Of a DNA stretch of 64,000 bases, positions 1 through 8,164 are shown one piece after another. The stretch's first letter is position 1; every line of letters starts with the position of its first letter. Both the position numbers and the translations under genes were made by a program. Source of the DNA: DASXUG01 sp036504995 (GTDB lineage Bacteria > Pseudomonadota > Gammaproteobacteria > Burkholderiales > Methylophilaceae); the NCBI GenBank assembly GCA_036504995.1, contig DASXUG010000008.1, positions 186,001 through 250,000 on the forward strand, written 5' to 3'. The notes below the pieces were generated by a model. That model did not search any database, was not told where the DNA came from, and saw nothing but the letters and a program-made list of their open reading frames with translations.

Positions 1-675
1 GATAGAGACAAATCCATTCGTAATGGCATGAAAATCAGTGCCTTCACCAGCATCTTGAGCGCTGCCAGCAGCACCAACCCAGTATACTTTATCGCCACGC
101 GGGGTTTGTGATTGAATTACGGGTTCTGCTTTGTGGCGCTTACCTAAGCGCGTAACTAATTTGCCATTGATTTGATCGTAAGGCACATCAGGTACGTTGA
201 TGTTAAGTAACAAAGGTGGTGGAAAGCCTGTTTGTTGATAGTGTAAAACCAGGTCTACAATAACCTTTGCTGCGGTTTCAAAATGGGTAGCGTTGTGTTG
301 CGACATTGAAACGGCAAAGGAGGGCACTCCCAGCAGAAATCCTTCTGTAGCAGCGGCTACCGTACCAGAGTAAATGGTGTCATCGCCCATATTCGCACCA
401 TCATTAATGCCTGAAATCACCATGTCTGGTAATTTGTCTAGTAAGCCTGTGGCAGCCAAATGCACGCAATCTGTTGGCGTGCCATTCACGTAGTGAAAGC
501 CATTGTGTGCTTGGCGTACCGTGAGCGGGCGATCTAAAGTAAGTGAGTTGCTAGCACCGCTACGGTTTCTTTCTGGAGCGACAACTACAACTTCTGCAAT
601 TTTGGCGATATGTTCAGCCAGTATGGTTAACCCTGGGGCAAAGTAGCCATCGTCATTGGATAATAATATTCTCAT
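1..675 (-). CDS. surE: 5'/3'-nucleotidase SurE (partial, C-terminus outside window)
   Basis: SurE is a metal-dependent phosphatase acting on nucleoside 5'- and 3'-monophosphates and is linked to stationary-phase survival. Reading the minus strand from the ATG at 675, the protein opens with MRILLSNDDGYFAPG, the SurE signature with the metal-binding DD pair, followed by the conserved SGIN segment and YSGTVAAATEG. About 225 codons are present; the family is usually near 250 residues, so roughly the last 20-25 lie beyond the left edge. It is the most downstream visible gene of the purB-to-surE run, 41 nt after the DUF2069 gene. Identification is firm. Confidence 0.95.
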   Translation of the reverse strand, partial: MRILLSNDDGYFAPGLTILAEHIAKIAEVVVVAPERNRSGASNSLTLDRPLTVRQAHNGFHYVNGTPTDCVHLAATGLLDKLPDMVISGINDGANMGDDTIYSGTVAAATEGFLLGVPSFAVSMSQHNATHFETAAKVIVDLVLHYQQTGFPPPLLLNINVPDVPYDQINGKLVTRLGKRHKAEPVIQSQTPRGDKVYWVGAAGSAQDAGEGTDFHAITNGFVSI

Positions 676-716
676 ACTGCTAATTATAAGGGATTTGTGA
701 CGGATTAGTGATGGGC

Positions 717-1058
717 TTAGTGCTGGTTTGCACTGAATTTTGCATAATAAATGCTTGCACTAAAAAATATGACGGTTAGGACTACTTCTGCCATCGCTAA
801 AATTGATGAAAGTCCCTGATCCGCCCAAGCGCGTACGGCACCCTCAGTAAAGTAGAATAAGATAAACATACACGCCCATTGATAGGTGTAACGTTTGCCT
901 CGCAGTATGCCGAAAAGTGGCAAAAGTAGCGGTACAGTTTTAAGTATTAACAAGGAGCCATGTGGTTTGAGTGGTGCTAACCAGCCTTCCCAAGCAAGGC
1001 AAAGTAAAATAAGCGCAATTAAACTGGCGCTGGCAGTCAGTTGTAGTTTTTTTAGCAT
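717..1058 (-). CDS. DUF2069 small integral membrane protein
   Basis: This 113-residue protein has about four hydrophobic helices (near residues 10-27, 38-50, 60-75 and 85-105) and fits the DUF2069 family of short inner-membrane proteins, whose function is unknown. The motif pair WEGWLAPL and YFTEGAVRAW matches my memory of that family. It lies 7 nt downstream of the HugZ-like gene and 41 nt upstream of surE, so it is probably translated from the same mRNA. Nothing in it suggests catalysis. Family assignment is fairly confident; the role is unknown. Confidence 0.75.
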   Translation of the reverse strand: MLKKLQLTASASLIALILLCLAWEGWLAPLKPHGSLLILKTVPLLLPLFGILRGKRYTYQWACMFILFYFTEGAVRAWADQGLSSILAMAEVVLTVIFFSASIYYAKFSANQH

Positions 1059-1065
1059 TAGACTA

Positions 1066-1797
1066 TTACGTTTTGGGCGTCAGGTGGGGCATGGCGACCT
1101 TAGACATTTTAACTAATTCAACTCTGGCTGACTGTGCATCGTGAATTGTTTCGTCAAACTGAAAACGTAAAACTTGCTTGCTCTCGTCAGCGAGCAGCGC
1201 TTTTACATCAAAGCCATCACAGTCTATTCCAAGCATTTGGGCATTGATAGCAGTCACGCCGTGAAAGTGTTGACAATAGGCGATCATACTTTGGCTATGA
1301 TCTGCGTTCATGTGCTCAATAATGCCTGCTTCTTGCTCGGCTAGTCTGTTTGCTGGAGGTGCTATTAGTTTCCCTTCAACCCAGCCCATTTTGCCAAAGC
1401 CTGCAATGTAACGCGTTTGCTCGATATTAATGCGGTAAAAGGCAAAATCATGCATATCAAAATAAGCGGCTGCCTCAGGAAAATAGCGTAAATAACGTTC
1501 ACGCAATAGCGTATCATTTTTGTCTGTTGAAACGGCATTACCAAGTAATGTGAGTCGGGCGTTCGCTTGCAGGTCATCTGCGCCTGCAAACACTAGGAGT
1601 GAGACCTTAGGGTTGGCGATAATATTTTTGGTGTGCTCGGCAATGCTGCTAATCAGAATAATCGGTTGCGCCTGATGATCTAACACAAAAGGCGCAACAG
1701 ACCCGAAAGGGTAGCCCTCAAATTTAGCGGAAAAAGTTGAAAGAATCGCACTGCGTGTGCTGCGCAAAAAGAGGCGAGCCTCAGTAGCTAAATTCAT
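1066..1797 (-). CDS. HugZ-like pyridoxamine-5'-phosphate-oxidase-fold protein with DUF2470 domain
   Basis: The N-terminal 150 residues form a split-barrel flavin-binding-like domain of the PNPOx superfamily (SAILSTFSAKFEGYPFGSVAPF, then LLVFAGADDLQANARLTLLG). The C-terminal part, containing IIEHMNADHSQSMIAYC, is a DUF2470 domain. This architecture is shared with HugZ-type haem-degrading proteins and with uncharacterised bacterial flavin- or haem-binding proteins. It sits between wrbA (10 nt upstream) and DUF2069 (7 nt downstream). Whether it degrades haem cannot be read from the sequence, and no haem-uptake genes are nearby. Fold call strong, substrate unknown. Confidence 0.8.
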   Translation of the reverse strand: MNLATEARLFLRSTRSAILSTFSAKFEGYPFGSVAPFVLDHQAQPIILISSIAEHTKNIIANPKVSLLVFAGADDLQANARLTLLGNAVSTDKNDTLLRERYLRYFPEAAAYFDMHDFAFYRINIEQTRYIAGFGKMGWVEGKLIAPPANRLAEQEAGIIEHMNADHSQSMIAYCQHFHGVTAINAQMLGIDCDGFDVKALLADESKQVLRFQFDETIHDAQSARVELVKMSKVAMPHLTPKT

Positions 1798-1807
1798 ATA
1801 GTGATAC

Positions 1808-2401
1808 TCATGTGGTCAATTTTACTGCAGTTTCAGCCAAACGTTTACCTAATGCAATACATAGTTTTTTTTCATCATCTGAAATGGGTTTGTCATCCAT
1901 GGCGCCAGCGACATGGCTAGCACCATAAGGGGTGCCACCAGTGGTGGTGCCAGATAGCTGAGGTTCTGAGTAGGGCAAACCTAAAATCATCATGCCGTGG
2001 TGTAGTAGGGGTAGCATCATGGTCAACAAAGTGCTTTCATTGCCACCGTGCTGAGAGCCGCTAGAGGTAAATACGGCAGCAGGTTTGCCGATAAGCGCCC
2101 CTTTAAGCCACAAGCCTGAGGTGCCATCTAAAAAATACTTCATAGGGGCTGCCATATTGCCAAAGCGAGTAGGGCTGCCTAGTGCCACACCAGTGCACTC
2201 TTCTAAATCCAGTAACGTGACATAGGGTGCGCCAGAGGCTGGTACGTCTGGTTCTGTGGCTTCATAATTTGCGGAAACTTTTGGCACAGTGCGAATGCGT
2301 GCCTTTGCGCCACTGACACTATCAATGCCACGTGCAATCAACTGCGCCATTTCACGTACTGCACCGCCTTGCGAGTAGTAGAGGACTAAAATTTCGGCCA
2401 T
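1808..2401 (-). CDS. wrbA: NAD(P)H:quinone oxidoreductase, WrbA type
   Basis: WrbA is a tetrameric flavodoxin-like FMN protein that reduces quinones by two electrons and so avoids semiquinone formation. The N-terminus (ILVLYYSQGGAVREMA) is the FMN phosphate-binding loop. GSPTRFGNMAAPMKYFLDGT and the FTSSGSQHGGNESTLL segment are characteristic of WrbA. The 197-residue length is normal. Its ATG overlaps the stop codon of the NYN gene in a TAATG arrangement, indicating translational coupling. It is probably a stress gene carried in the purB-led transcription unit. Firm identification. Confidence 0.93.
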   Translation of the reverse strand: MAEILVLYYSQGGAVREMAQLIARGIDSVSGAKARIRTVPKVSANYEATEPDVPASGAPYVTLLDLEECTGVALGSPTRFGNMAAPMKYFLDGTSGLWLKGALIGKPAAVFTSSGSQHGGNESTLLTMMLPLLHHGMMILGLPYSEPQLSGTTTGGTPYGASHVAGAMDDKPISDDEKKLCIALGKRLAETAVKLTT

Positions 2402-3123
2402 TATTTTTGTTTTATTTTTAGTAAAAGATGAGTTGAGGTTTTTTCAACTTCAAATAATTCAACAGCTTTAGCTAAATCACTCAGTTTTGAGTAACCATAG
2501 TTCCTTGGGTCAAATTCGGGTGCATTTTTCACGATATTAGAGCCCACGGCTCCAAGGTTTGCCCAACCGTCTTCATTGGATGCTGCCTCTATAGCTGTTC
2601 TGAATAGATTTATTAATTTTGTGTCTTGCCTTAACTTATGCCCTGGAATTTTGGTTGTTTCTTTATCCGTATTTTCGGCAACTGAAAATACTTCTGTGTA
2701 AATAAATCGGTCACAAGCGGCAACAAATGGTTGGGGTGTTTTTTTCTCTCCAAATCCATACACTCGTTTACCAGCTTCGCGAATGCGTGAGGCCAAGCGA
2801 GTAAAATCACTATCACTGGAAACGATACAAAAGCCGTCAAAAGTATTTGCATAGAGCAAATCCATAGCATCGATAATCATTGCACTATCTGTGGCGTTTT
2901 TACCTGTTGTATATCTAAACTGTTGTATTGGTTGGATTGAATGCTCTAGTAATACATTTTTCCAAGAACCTAAGTTGGGAGTTGTCCAGTCCCCATAAAT
3001 GCGTTTCACACTAGCAACCCCAAATTTTGCGACCTCAGAAAGCAATCCGTTAATGATTGTAGCTTGTGCGTTATCAGCATCAATTAATACAGCTATACTC
3101 GCATTTTCCGTGACAATGGCCAT
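2401..3123 (-). CDS. NYN-domain (LabA/DUF88) putative RNase with C-terminal OST-HTH/LOTUS domain
   Basis: Residues 8-150 form an NYN (PIN-like) domain. The opening IAVLIDADNAQ holds the first catalytic aspartate, TDSAMIIDAMDLLY the next acidic patch, and SSDSDFTRLASRIREAGKRV the third, so the expected metal-binding acidic residues are present. Residues 165-235 fit an OST-HTH/LOTUS fold (LINLFRTAIEAASNEDGWANLG, YGYSKLSDLAKAVELFEV), which binds RNA. The combination suggests an RNA-directed nuclease, but no target is known. The gene begins immediately after the purB stop codon and its own stop overlaps the wrbA start, so it is embedded in an operon. Confidence 0.85.
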   Translation of the reverse strand: MAIVTENASIAVLIDADNAQATIINGLLSEVAKFGVASVKRIYGDWTTPNLGSWKNVLLEHSIQPIQQFRYTTGKNATDSAMIIDAMDLLYANTFDGFCIVSSDSDFTRLASRIREAGKRVYGFGEKKTPQPFVAACDRFIYTEVFSVAENTDKETTKIPGHKLRQDTKLINLFRTAIEAASNEDGWANLGAVGSNIVKNAPEFDPRNYGYSKLSDLAKAVELFEVEKTSTHLLLKIKQK

Positions 3124-4494
3124 TTAGATTTTTTTTGCTAACTTGGTTGCTATACCCGTATAGCTTGCTGGTGTCATTTCTAATAACATTTGTTTCGCAT
3201 CCGTAGGGATTTTAAGCGTTTGTACAAAGGCGTGCAGCGACTCTTTGTTAATACCGCCTTTGCCACGCGTCAGTGCTTTGAGTTGCTCGTACGGGTTCTC
3301 GATGCCATAGCGACGCATCACGGTTTGAATGGGTTCTGCTAACACTTCCCAGCTGCTATCTAGGTCTTCAGCTAAACGTGCGAAATTCGCTTCGAGTTTG
3401 TTTAAGCCACGCAGGCATGAGTCATAGCCTAACAAGCTGTAGCCAAAAGCAATGCCCATATTGCGTAGCACGGTGGAATCCGTTAAGTCACGTTGCCAGC
3501 GAGATATGGGCAATTTTTCAGCTAAGTGGCGCAAAATGGCATTAGCTAGACCTAAGTTACCTTCAGAGTTTTCAAAGTCAATGGGGTTCACTTTGTGTGG
3601 CATGGTGGATGAGCCAACTTCGCCCTCTTTAACTTTTTGTTTGAAGTAGCCGACTGAAATGTAGCCCCAAATATCACGGTTTAAGTCAATTAAGATGGTG
3701 TTGATACGGGCGAAAGTATCATAAAGTTCTGCCATGTAATCATGGGGTTCGATTTGAATGGTGTAGGGGTTATAAACCAAACCTAAAGACTCCACAAAGG
3801 CCTTGGCAAAGCTTTCCCAATCAAACTCTGGGTAAGCCGATAGATGGGCATTGAAGTTGCCAACAGCACCATTAATCTTGCCTAGAATCTCGTTTTGTTC
3901 AATTTGTTTTTGTTGGCGGCGTAAACGGTAGACCACATTGGCTAGCTCTTTACCTAACGTGGTGGGTGAAGCGGTTTGACCATGCGTACGGGAAAGCATG
4001 GGGGTGTCAGCAAGCTGCTGTGCTAGTTCTGTCAAGCGTGCTATTAATGTTTGCAGCATAGGCAACATCACTTCATCACGTGCGGCTTTAAGCATCAACG
4101 CGTGAGATAGGTTATTAATATCTTCCGAAGTGCAGGCGAAATGAATAAACTCACTGGCTTTGCGAATTTCGTCATTAATATCAAAACGTTCTTTGAGCCA
4201 GTATTCAAGCGCTTTTACATCGTGATTGGTACGCACTTCAATAGCTTTGACTTTTGCTGCATCTAGCTCACTGAACTGGGTCATTGCTTCGTTCAGCTCT
4301 TGAATGGTTTGTTCGCTAAATGGTGCAATTTCTTTCAGTGCATCGGCTTGGCTGAGTGCCTTTAACCATGCAACCTCGACAAAAGCGCGGTGCTTAATCA
4401 GTGCAAATTCACTAAAGTAAGGACGAAGCGGATCAAGTTTTGTTTGATAACGACCATCTAGAGGGGATAGTGCGTTCAGTGGGGTGAGTTCCAT
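3124..4494 (-). CDS. purB: Adenylosuccinate lyase
   Basis: PurB cleaves adenylosuccinate to AMP and SAICAR to AICAR, both releasing fumarate, in purine biosynthesis. The 456-residue protein carries the fumarase/aspartase superfamily signature GSSTMPHKVNPIDFEN around residue 290 and the catalytic-histidine segment SRTHGQTASPTTLGKE. The N-terminus LTPLNALSPLDGRY is typical of the long proteobacterial PurB. It is the first gene of the minus-strand run. The downstream NYN gene starts at the next base after its stop. purA, the preceding pathway step, is also in this window at 26.9 kb. Confidence 0.97.
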   Translation of the reverse strand: MELTPLNALSPLDGRYQTKLDPLRPYFSEFALIKHRAFVEVAWLKALSQADALKEIAPFSEQTIQELNEAMTQFSELDAAKVKAIEVRTNHDVKALEYWLKERFDINDEIRKASEFIHFACTSEDINNLSHALMLKAARDEVMLPMLQTLIARLTELAQQLADTPMLSRTHGQTASPTTLGKELANVVYRLRRQQKQIEQNEILGKINGAVGNFNAHLSAYPEFDWESFAKAFVESLGLVYNPYTIQIEPHDYMAELYDTFARINTILIDLNRDIWGYISVGYFKQKVKEGEVGSSTMPHKVNPIDFENSEGNLGLANAILRHLAEKLPISRWQRDLTDSTVLRNMGIAFGYSLLGYDSCLRGLNKLEANFARLAEDLDSSWEVLAEPIQTVMRRYGIENPYEQLKALTRGKGGINKESLHAFVQTLKIPTDAKQMLLEMTPASYTGIATKLAKKI

Positions 4495-4978
4495 AAATGC
4501 CTTTTGAAGATTAACTATTCAAATACTTACTAAACATAAACAGCAGTAATGCCGAAGTTGGTTTTGAACTTTAAAATTTAAGGCGTGATTCTACCCTACA
4601 TCTGAGTTTGTCAAAATGTGCTTGATGTAATATTTAATGGATTTTTACTGAGCACATATGAATGATTCAGCTTTTGGGCTTAACTCTCAGTAGTTGACCA
4701 CTTGGTAATTTGCCCTTAATTGGCTCTATTGGCCGCCTTAAATGGCAATTGACTTCAATAAAGACTATTGCTTGTTGATAGAACGTTTTTTCATCAGGCA
4801 TGAAGTGCTATTATAATCGTAATATATGTAGAATTTAACTGCTGAAGCAGGGTGCTGAATAGCTATATGCTAGAGCAGCGGTAAAGTGAAGTCCAATCGT
4901 CTGCTTGACTTAGGCTGTATACGATTTAAGGCTAATTATGATTAAGCTAAGTGTTAATAGAGGCATAAAATACCTACC
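4495..4978. other. Intergenic region between divergent purB and EF-hand genes
   Basis: This 484-bp A+T-rich stretch contains no reading frame with a credible start and length and no tRNA-like sequence. It holds the purB promoter candidate near 4600. It also holds a 7-bp inverted repeat, ATGTGCT at 4616-4622 and AGCACAT at 4651-4657, whose meaning is unclear. No strong -35/-10 pair was found for the rightward EF-hand gene. Confidence 0.5.
4588..4614 (-). promoter_or_regulatory. Candidate sigma-70 promoter for the purB operon
   Basis: On the minus strand a perfect TTGACA (4614-4609) is followed after 15 bp by TAGAAT (4593-4588). The start site would lie about 85-90 nt upstream of the purB ATG. 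The spacer is shorter than the ideal 17 bp, so strength is uncertain. No PurR-like operator was recognised. Confidence 0.45.
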
Positions 4979-5302
4979 ATGGTTGTATTTAGTAAACTGT
5001 GCATAATTTTGCGATTGCTGTGCTTGATAATAGGCTGCCTAGGTTTTGCGCAAGCCAATCTTTTGTTGGCTGCGGATAAAGATTTATACGGCCATGTTTT
5101 GAATGCACTACCCGAACCTTCGGTAGCGGAAAATATTAAAAATTTAGACACCGATCACGATGGCATTGTTACGGTTTATGAGGTGCGTGCTTTTGTTGAA
5201 GCAAAGCACGGTAAGGGCTATAAAACAGAGGTGCTAGACGATATGGAGTCATCAGCAGGTGGAAAAAGTTGTAGCTCACCATTTTCGAAGCCGCTTTATT
5301 AA
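4979..5302 (+). CDS. Small exported EF-hand protein, possible lipoprotein
   Basis: A 107-residue protein with a hydrophobic N-terminus (residues 6-24). IIGC at 17-20 could act as a lipobox, and FAQA at 23-26 would suit signal peptidase I. A single canonical EF-hand loop, DTDHDGIVTVYE (57-68), has acidic ligands at positions 1, 3, 5 and 12, so calcium binding is likely. The C-terminus has one more cysteine in a GGKSCSSP segment. It reads toward acnB but ends 163 nt before it. The ribosome-binding site is weak (AGAGG well upstream). I do not recognise a named family; a periplasmic calcium-binding role is inference. Confidence 0.65.
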   Translation: MVVFSKLCIILRLLCLIIGCLGFAQANLLLAADKDLYGHVLNALPEPSVAENIKNLDTDHDGIVTVYEVRAFVEAKHGKGYKTEVLDDMESSAGGKSCSSPFSKPLY

Positions 5303-5420
5303 TAGACATTGGCGCAGGTGTAATTTGGTATTATTTTTGGAATCTTTCCAATAGGCATATTCATTGCATGTAGCATTTATGTTTTTTTGTGCTTGCGCGT
5401 ACGTAATGTATGGCGCACTG

Positions 5421-5426
5421 TATAAT
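5421..5426 (+). promoter_or_regulatory. acnB: Possible -10 element of the acnB promoter
   Basis: A consensus TATAAT lies 40 nt before the acnB ATG. No convincing -35 hexamer stands at 16-18 bp; TTGCGC at 5393 is too far away. Its position inside the frame-open stretch upstream of acnB is a further reason not to extend the protein there. Confidence 0.35.
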
Positions 5427-5465
5427 TTATCTCACTTTACTTTAGATTATTTTTTTGGAAGCCCC

Positions 5466-8030
5466 ATGTTAAAAGCTTATCGTGACCACGTGGCCGAACG
5501 CGCCGCACAATTATTGCCTCCTTTACCATTAAGTGCAGAACAAGTTGCAGAATTGGTGCAATTGTTAAAAAGTCCGCCCGCAAATGAGGCGGAAACTTTG
5601 TTGGATCTATTGGCGAACCGTATTCCAGCAGGGGTGGACCAAGCTGCCTATGTAAAAGCTGCATTTCTGGCTGATATTGCAAAGGGTACGGCTACTTCTC
5701 CATTACTAAATGCAGAAAAAGCAGTGGAATTGTTAGGCACGATGCTGGGTGGTTACAACGTTCAAGCGCTGGTTGAGTTGCTTGATACACCTATGGCGGA
5801 AGCTGTGGTGGTAGCACTTTCACGCACGATTTTAATGTTTGATGCTTTCCACGACGTGCAAGAAAAAATGAAATCAGGTAATGCCCATGCGAAGAAGCTA
5901 ATCGAGTCTTGGGCGAATGCTGAGTGGTTTACCAATAAACCAGTGATGCCTGAGGAAATCAAAGCCGTGGTATTTAAAGTGCCAGGTGAAACGAATACGG
6001 ATGACTTGTCTCCAGCGCAAGAAGCGTGGAGTCGTCCCGATATTCCATTGCACGCTAAAGCAATGTTGGTTAGTAAAATGCCTGATGGTTTAAATACCAT
6101 TATCAAGCTTAAGGAAAAAGGCTTGCCGTTGGCTTATGTTGGTGATGTGGTGGGTACTGGATCTTCTCGTAAATCAGCGATTAACTCTGTGCAATGGCTG
6201 ATGGGAGATGATATTCCCAATATTCCAAATAAACGCACTGGCGGTATTGTGTTAGGTGGAAAAATTGCACCGATTTTCTTCAATACAGCAGAAGATTCTG
6301 GTGCCTTGCCAATTCAGTGTGATGTTTCAAAAATGGAAATGGGCGATGTCATTACCATTAAACCTTACCAGGGCAAGGTATTTAATGCGGCTGGAGAGCT
6401 CATTTCTAGCTTTGAACTAGCCCCACTCACGATGCCTGATGAGGTGAGAGCAGGTGGTCGTATTCCGTTGATTATTGGTCGCGGCTTGACTACCAATGCA
6501 CGTCAAGCGCTTGGCTTACCACCATCTGATTTGTTTATTAAACCGATTGCTCCTAAAGATACAGGCAAAGGCTATACGCAAGCGCAAAAAATGGTGGGTA
6601 GAGCCTGTGGCCTACCTGAGGGTGTAGGTGTGCGCCCAGGTACTTATTGCGAGCCGAAAATTACGACTGTGGGTTCACAAGACACGACTGGCGCAATGAC
6701 GCGTGACGAACTTAAAGAGTTGGCCTGTTTGGGATTTAGTGCAGATTTAGTGATGCAAAGTTTCTGCCACACTGCGGCCTACCCCAAACCCGTTGATATT
6801 AAATTGCAGCATACCCTACCTGAGTTTATGTCTAGCCGTGGCGGCGTAAGTTTGCGCCCTGGCGATGGGGTAATTCACTCTTGGTTAAATCGTATGATTC
6901 TGCCTGATACCGTGGGTACGGGCGGTGATTCACATACCCGTTTCCCGATTGGGATTTCATTCCCAGCGGGTTCTGGTTTGGTAGCGTTTGGTGCAGCCAT
7001 GGGTGCGATGCCGTTGGATATGCCAGAATCAGTATTAGTACGCTTTAAAGGTGAAATGCAGCCAGGTATTACCCTGCGTGATTTAGTGAATGCGATTCCA
7101 TATGCGGCGATATTAAAGGGTGATTTAACTACGGGCAAGCAAGGCAAGAAAAACGTATTTAACGGCCGTGTGTTAGAGATTGAAGGCTTGCCAGACTTAA
7201 AAGTGGAGCAGGCATTTGAGTTTGCCGATGCTTCTGCTGAGCGCTCTGCCAATGGATGTACAGTGCGTCTAAATAAAGCGCCAGTGATTGAGTTCTTGAA
7301 ATCGAATATCGTATTGATGCAAAACATGATTGATACAGGATACTCTGATGCACGCACCTTAAAACGTCGTATCGAAGCGATGGAAGCTTGGTTAGCTAAC
7401 CCTAACTTAATTGAGCCAGATGCCGATGCAGAGTACGCGTATGTGCTTGAAATTGATTTAAATGAAATTAAAGAGCCATTGGTCGCTTGCCCTAATGACC
7501 CAGATGACATTAAACCTTTATCACAGGTAGTGGGTGATAAAATTGATGAAGTGTTTATTGGTAGCTGTATGACGAATATTGGTCACTATCGCGCGGCGGC
7601 AAAGGTGTTAGAAGGCGGCGGTAACTTACCTACCCGATTATGGATTGCACCCCCAACGCGTATGGATGAAAATCAACTACGCGATGAAGGTGTATATGCT
7701 GTGTTTGGCGTAGCTGGTGCGCGCACTGAGGTGCCAGGTTGTTCACTGTGTATGGGTAATCAGGCGCGTGTGGCGGATAAGGCGACTGTGTTTTCTACCA
7801 GTACACGTAATTTTGATAATCGTATGGGTAAAGATGCGCGTGTCTATTTGGGCTCAGCTGAACTGGCTGCCGTATGCGCAAAATTAGGCTATATGCCAAC
7901 GCCGCAAGAGTACTTGGCGACGGTGGGTGATAAAATTACCAAGAATTCAGATAGTATTTACAAATATCTTAATTTTGACAAAATGCCTGAGTATCAAGCT
8001 AAAAAGATGATCCCTATTTTGGAAGTTTAA
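5466..8030 (+). CDS. acnB: Aconitate hydratase B
   Basis: AcnB isomerises citrate and isocitrate in the TCA cycle and may serve the methylcitrate route. The 854-residue protein has the AcnB order: a helical HEAT-like N-terminal domain, the swivel domain (GTGSSRKSA), then the catalytic domains. The [4Fe-4S] ligands are Cys701 (GSCMTN) and Cys759/Cys762 (GCSLCMGN). I chose the ATG at 5466, giving MLKAYRDHVAERAA, which aligns with the E. coli start (MLEEYRKHVAERAA). An upstream in-frame start at 5364 would add 34 hydrophobic residues unlike the family and spanning a -10 element. A strong terminator follows at 8115. Confidence 0.97.
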   Translation: MLKAYRDHVAERAAQLLPPLPLSAEQVAELVQLLKSPPANEAETLLDLLANRIPAGVDQAAYVKAAFLADIAKGTATSPLLNAEKAVELLGTMLGGYNVQALVELLDTPMAEAVVVALSRTILMFDAFHDVQEKMKSGNAHAKKLIESWANAEWFTNKPVMPEEIKAVVFKVPGETNTDDLSPAQEAWSRPDIPLHAKAMLVSKMPDGLNTIIKLKEKGLPLAYVGDVVGTGSSRKSAINSVQWLMGDDIPNIPNKRTGGIVLGGKIAPIFFNTAEDSGALPIQCDVSKMEMGDVITIKPYQGKVFNAAGELISSFELAPLTMPDEVRAGGRIPLIIGRGLTTNARQALGLPPSDLFIKPIAPKDTGKGYTQAQKMVGRACGLPEGVGVRPGTYCEPKITTVGSQDTTGAMTRDELKELACLGFSADLVMQSFCHTAAYPKPVDIKLQHTLPEFMSSRGGVSLRPGDGVIHSWLNRMILPDTVGTGGDSHTRFPIGISFPAGSGLVAFGAAMGAMPLDMPESVLVRFKGEMQPGITLRDLVNAIPYAAILKGDLTTGKQGKKNVFNGRVLEIEGLPDLKVEQAFEFADASAERSANGCTVRLNKAPVIEFLKSNIVLMQNMIDTGYSDARTLKRRIEAMEAWLANPNLIEPDADAEYAYVLEIDLNEIKEPLVACPNDPDDIKPLSQVVGDKIDEVFIGSCMTNIGHYRAAAKVLEGGGNLPTRLWIAPPTRMDENQLRDEGVYAVFGVAGARTEVPGCSLCMGNQARVADKATVFSTSTRNFDNRMGKDARVYLGSAELAAVCAKLGYMPTPQEYLATVGDKITKNSDSIYKYLNFDKMPEYQAKKMIPILEV

Positions 8031-8114
8031 GTTTTATCAGGTTGATTCATGCGCATGCGTTGGTGTAGTCTTCTCGCATGCACATGCTAGAGCTAATTAA
8101 CTTGCTAGCGAGCT

Positions 8115-8144
8115 GGAGCATATTCAAATATGCTCCTTTTTTTT
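8115..8144 (+). terminator. Rho-independent terminator after acnB
   Basis: A 9-bp perfect stem, GGAGCATAT and ATATGCTCC, around a 4-nt loop is followed by eight T residues. It separates acnB from the DUF2914 gene starting at 8165. Confidence 0.9.
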
Positions 8145-8164
8145 ATAAAAAATTTAATCATTAG

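Noticed and set aside
5364..5465. In-frame 34-codon N-terminal extension of AcnB with hydrophobic residues
   Set aside because: The E. coli-like start MLKAYRDHVAERAA is at 5466. The extension resembles no AcnB, would place a membrane segment on a cytoplasmic enzyme, and includes a TATAAT promoter element.
6875..7510. 211-codon open frame antisense to acnB
   Set aside because: It mirrors the codon structure of the highly conserved acnB gene, has no ribosome-binding site and no recognisable protein features.
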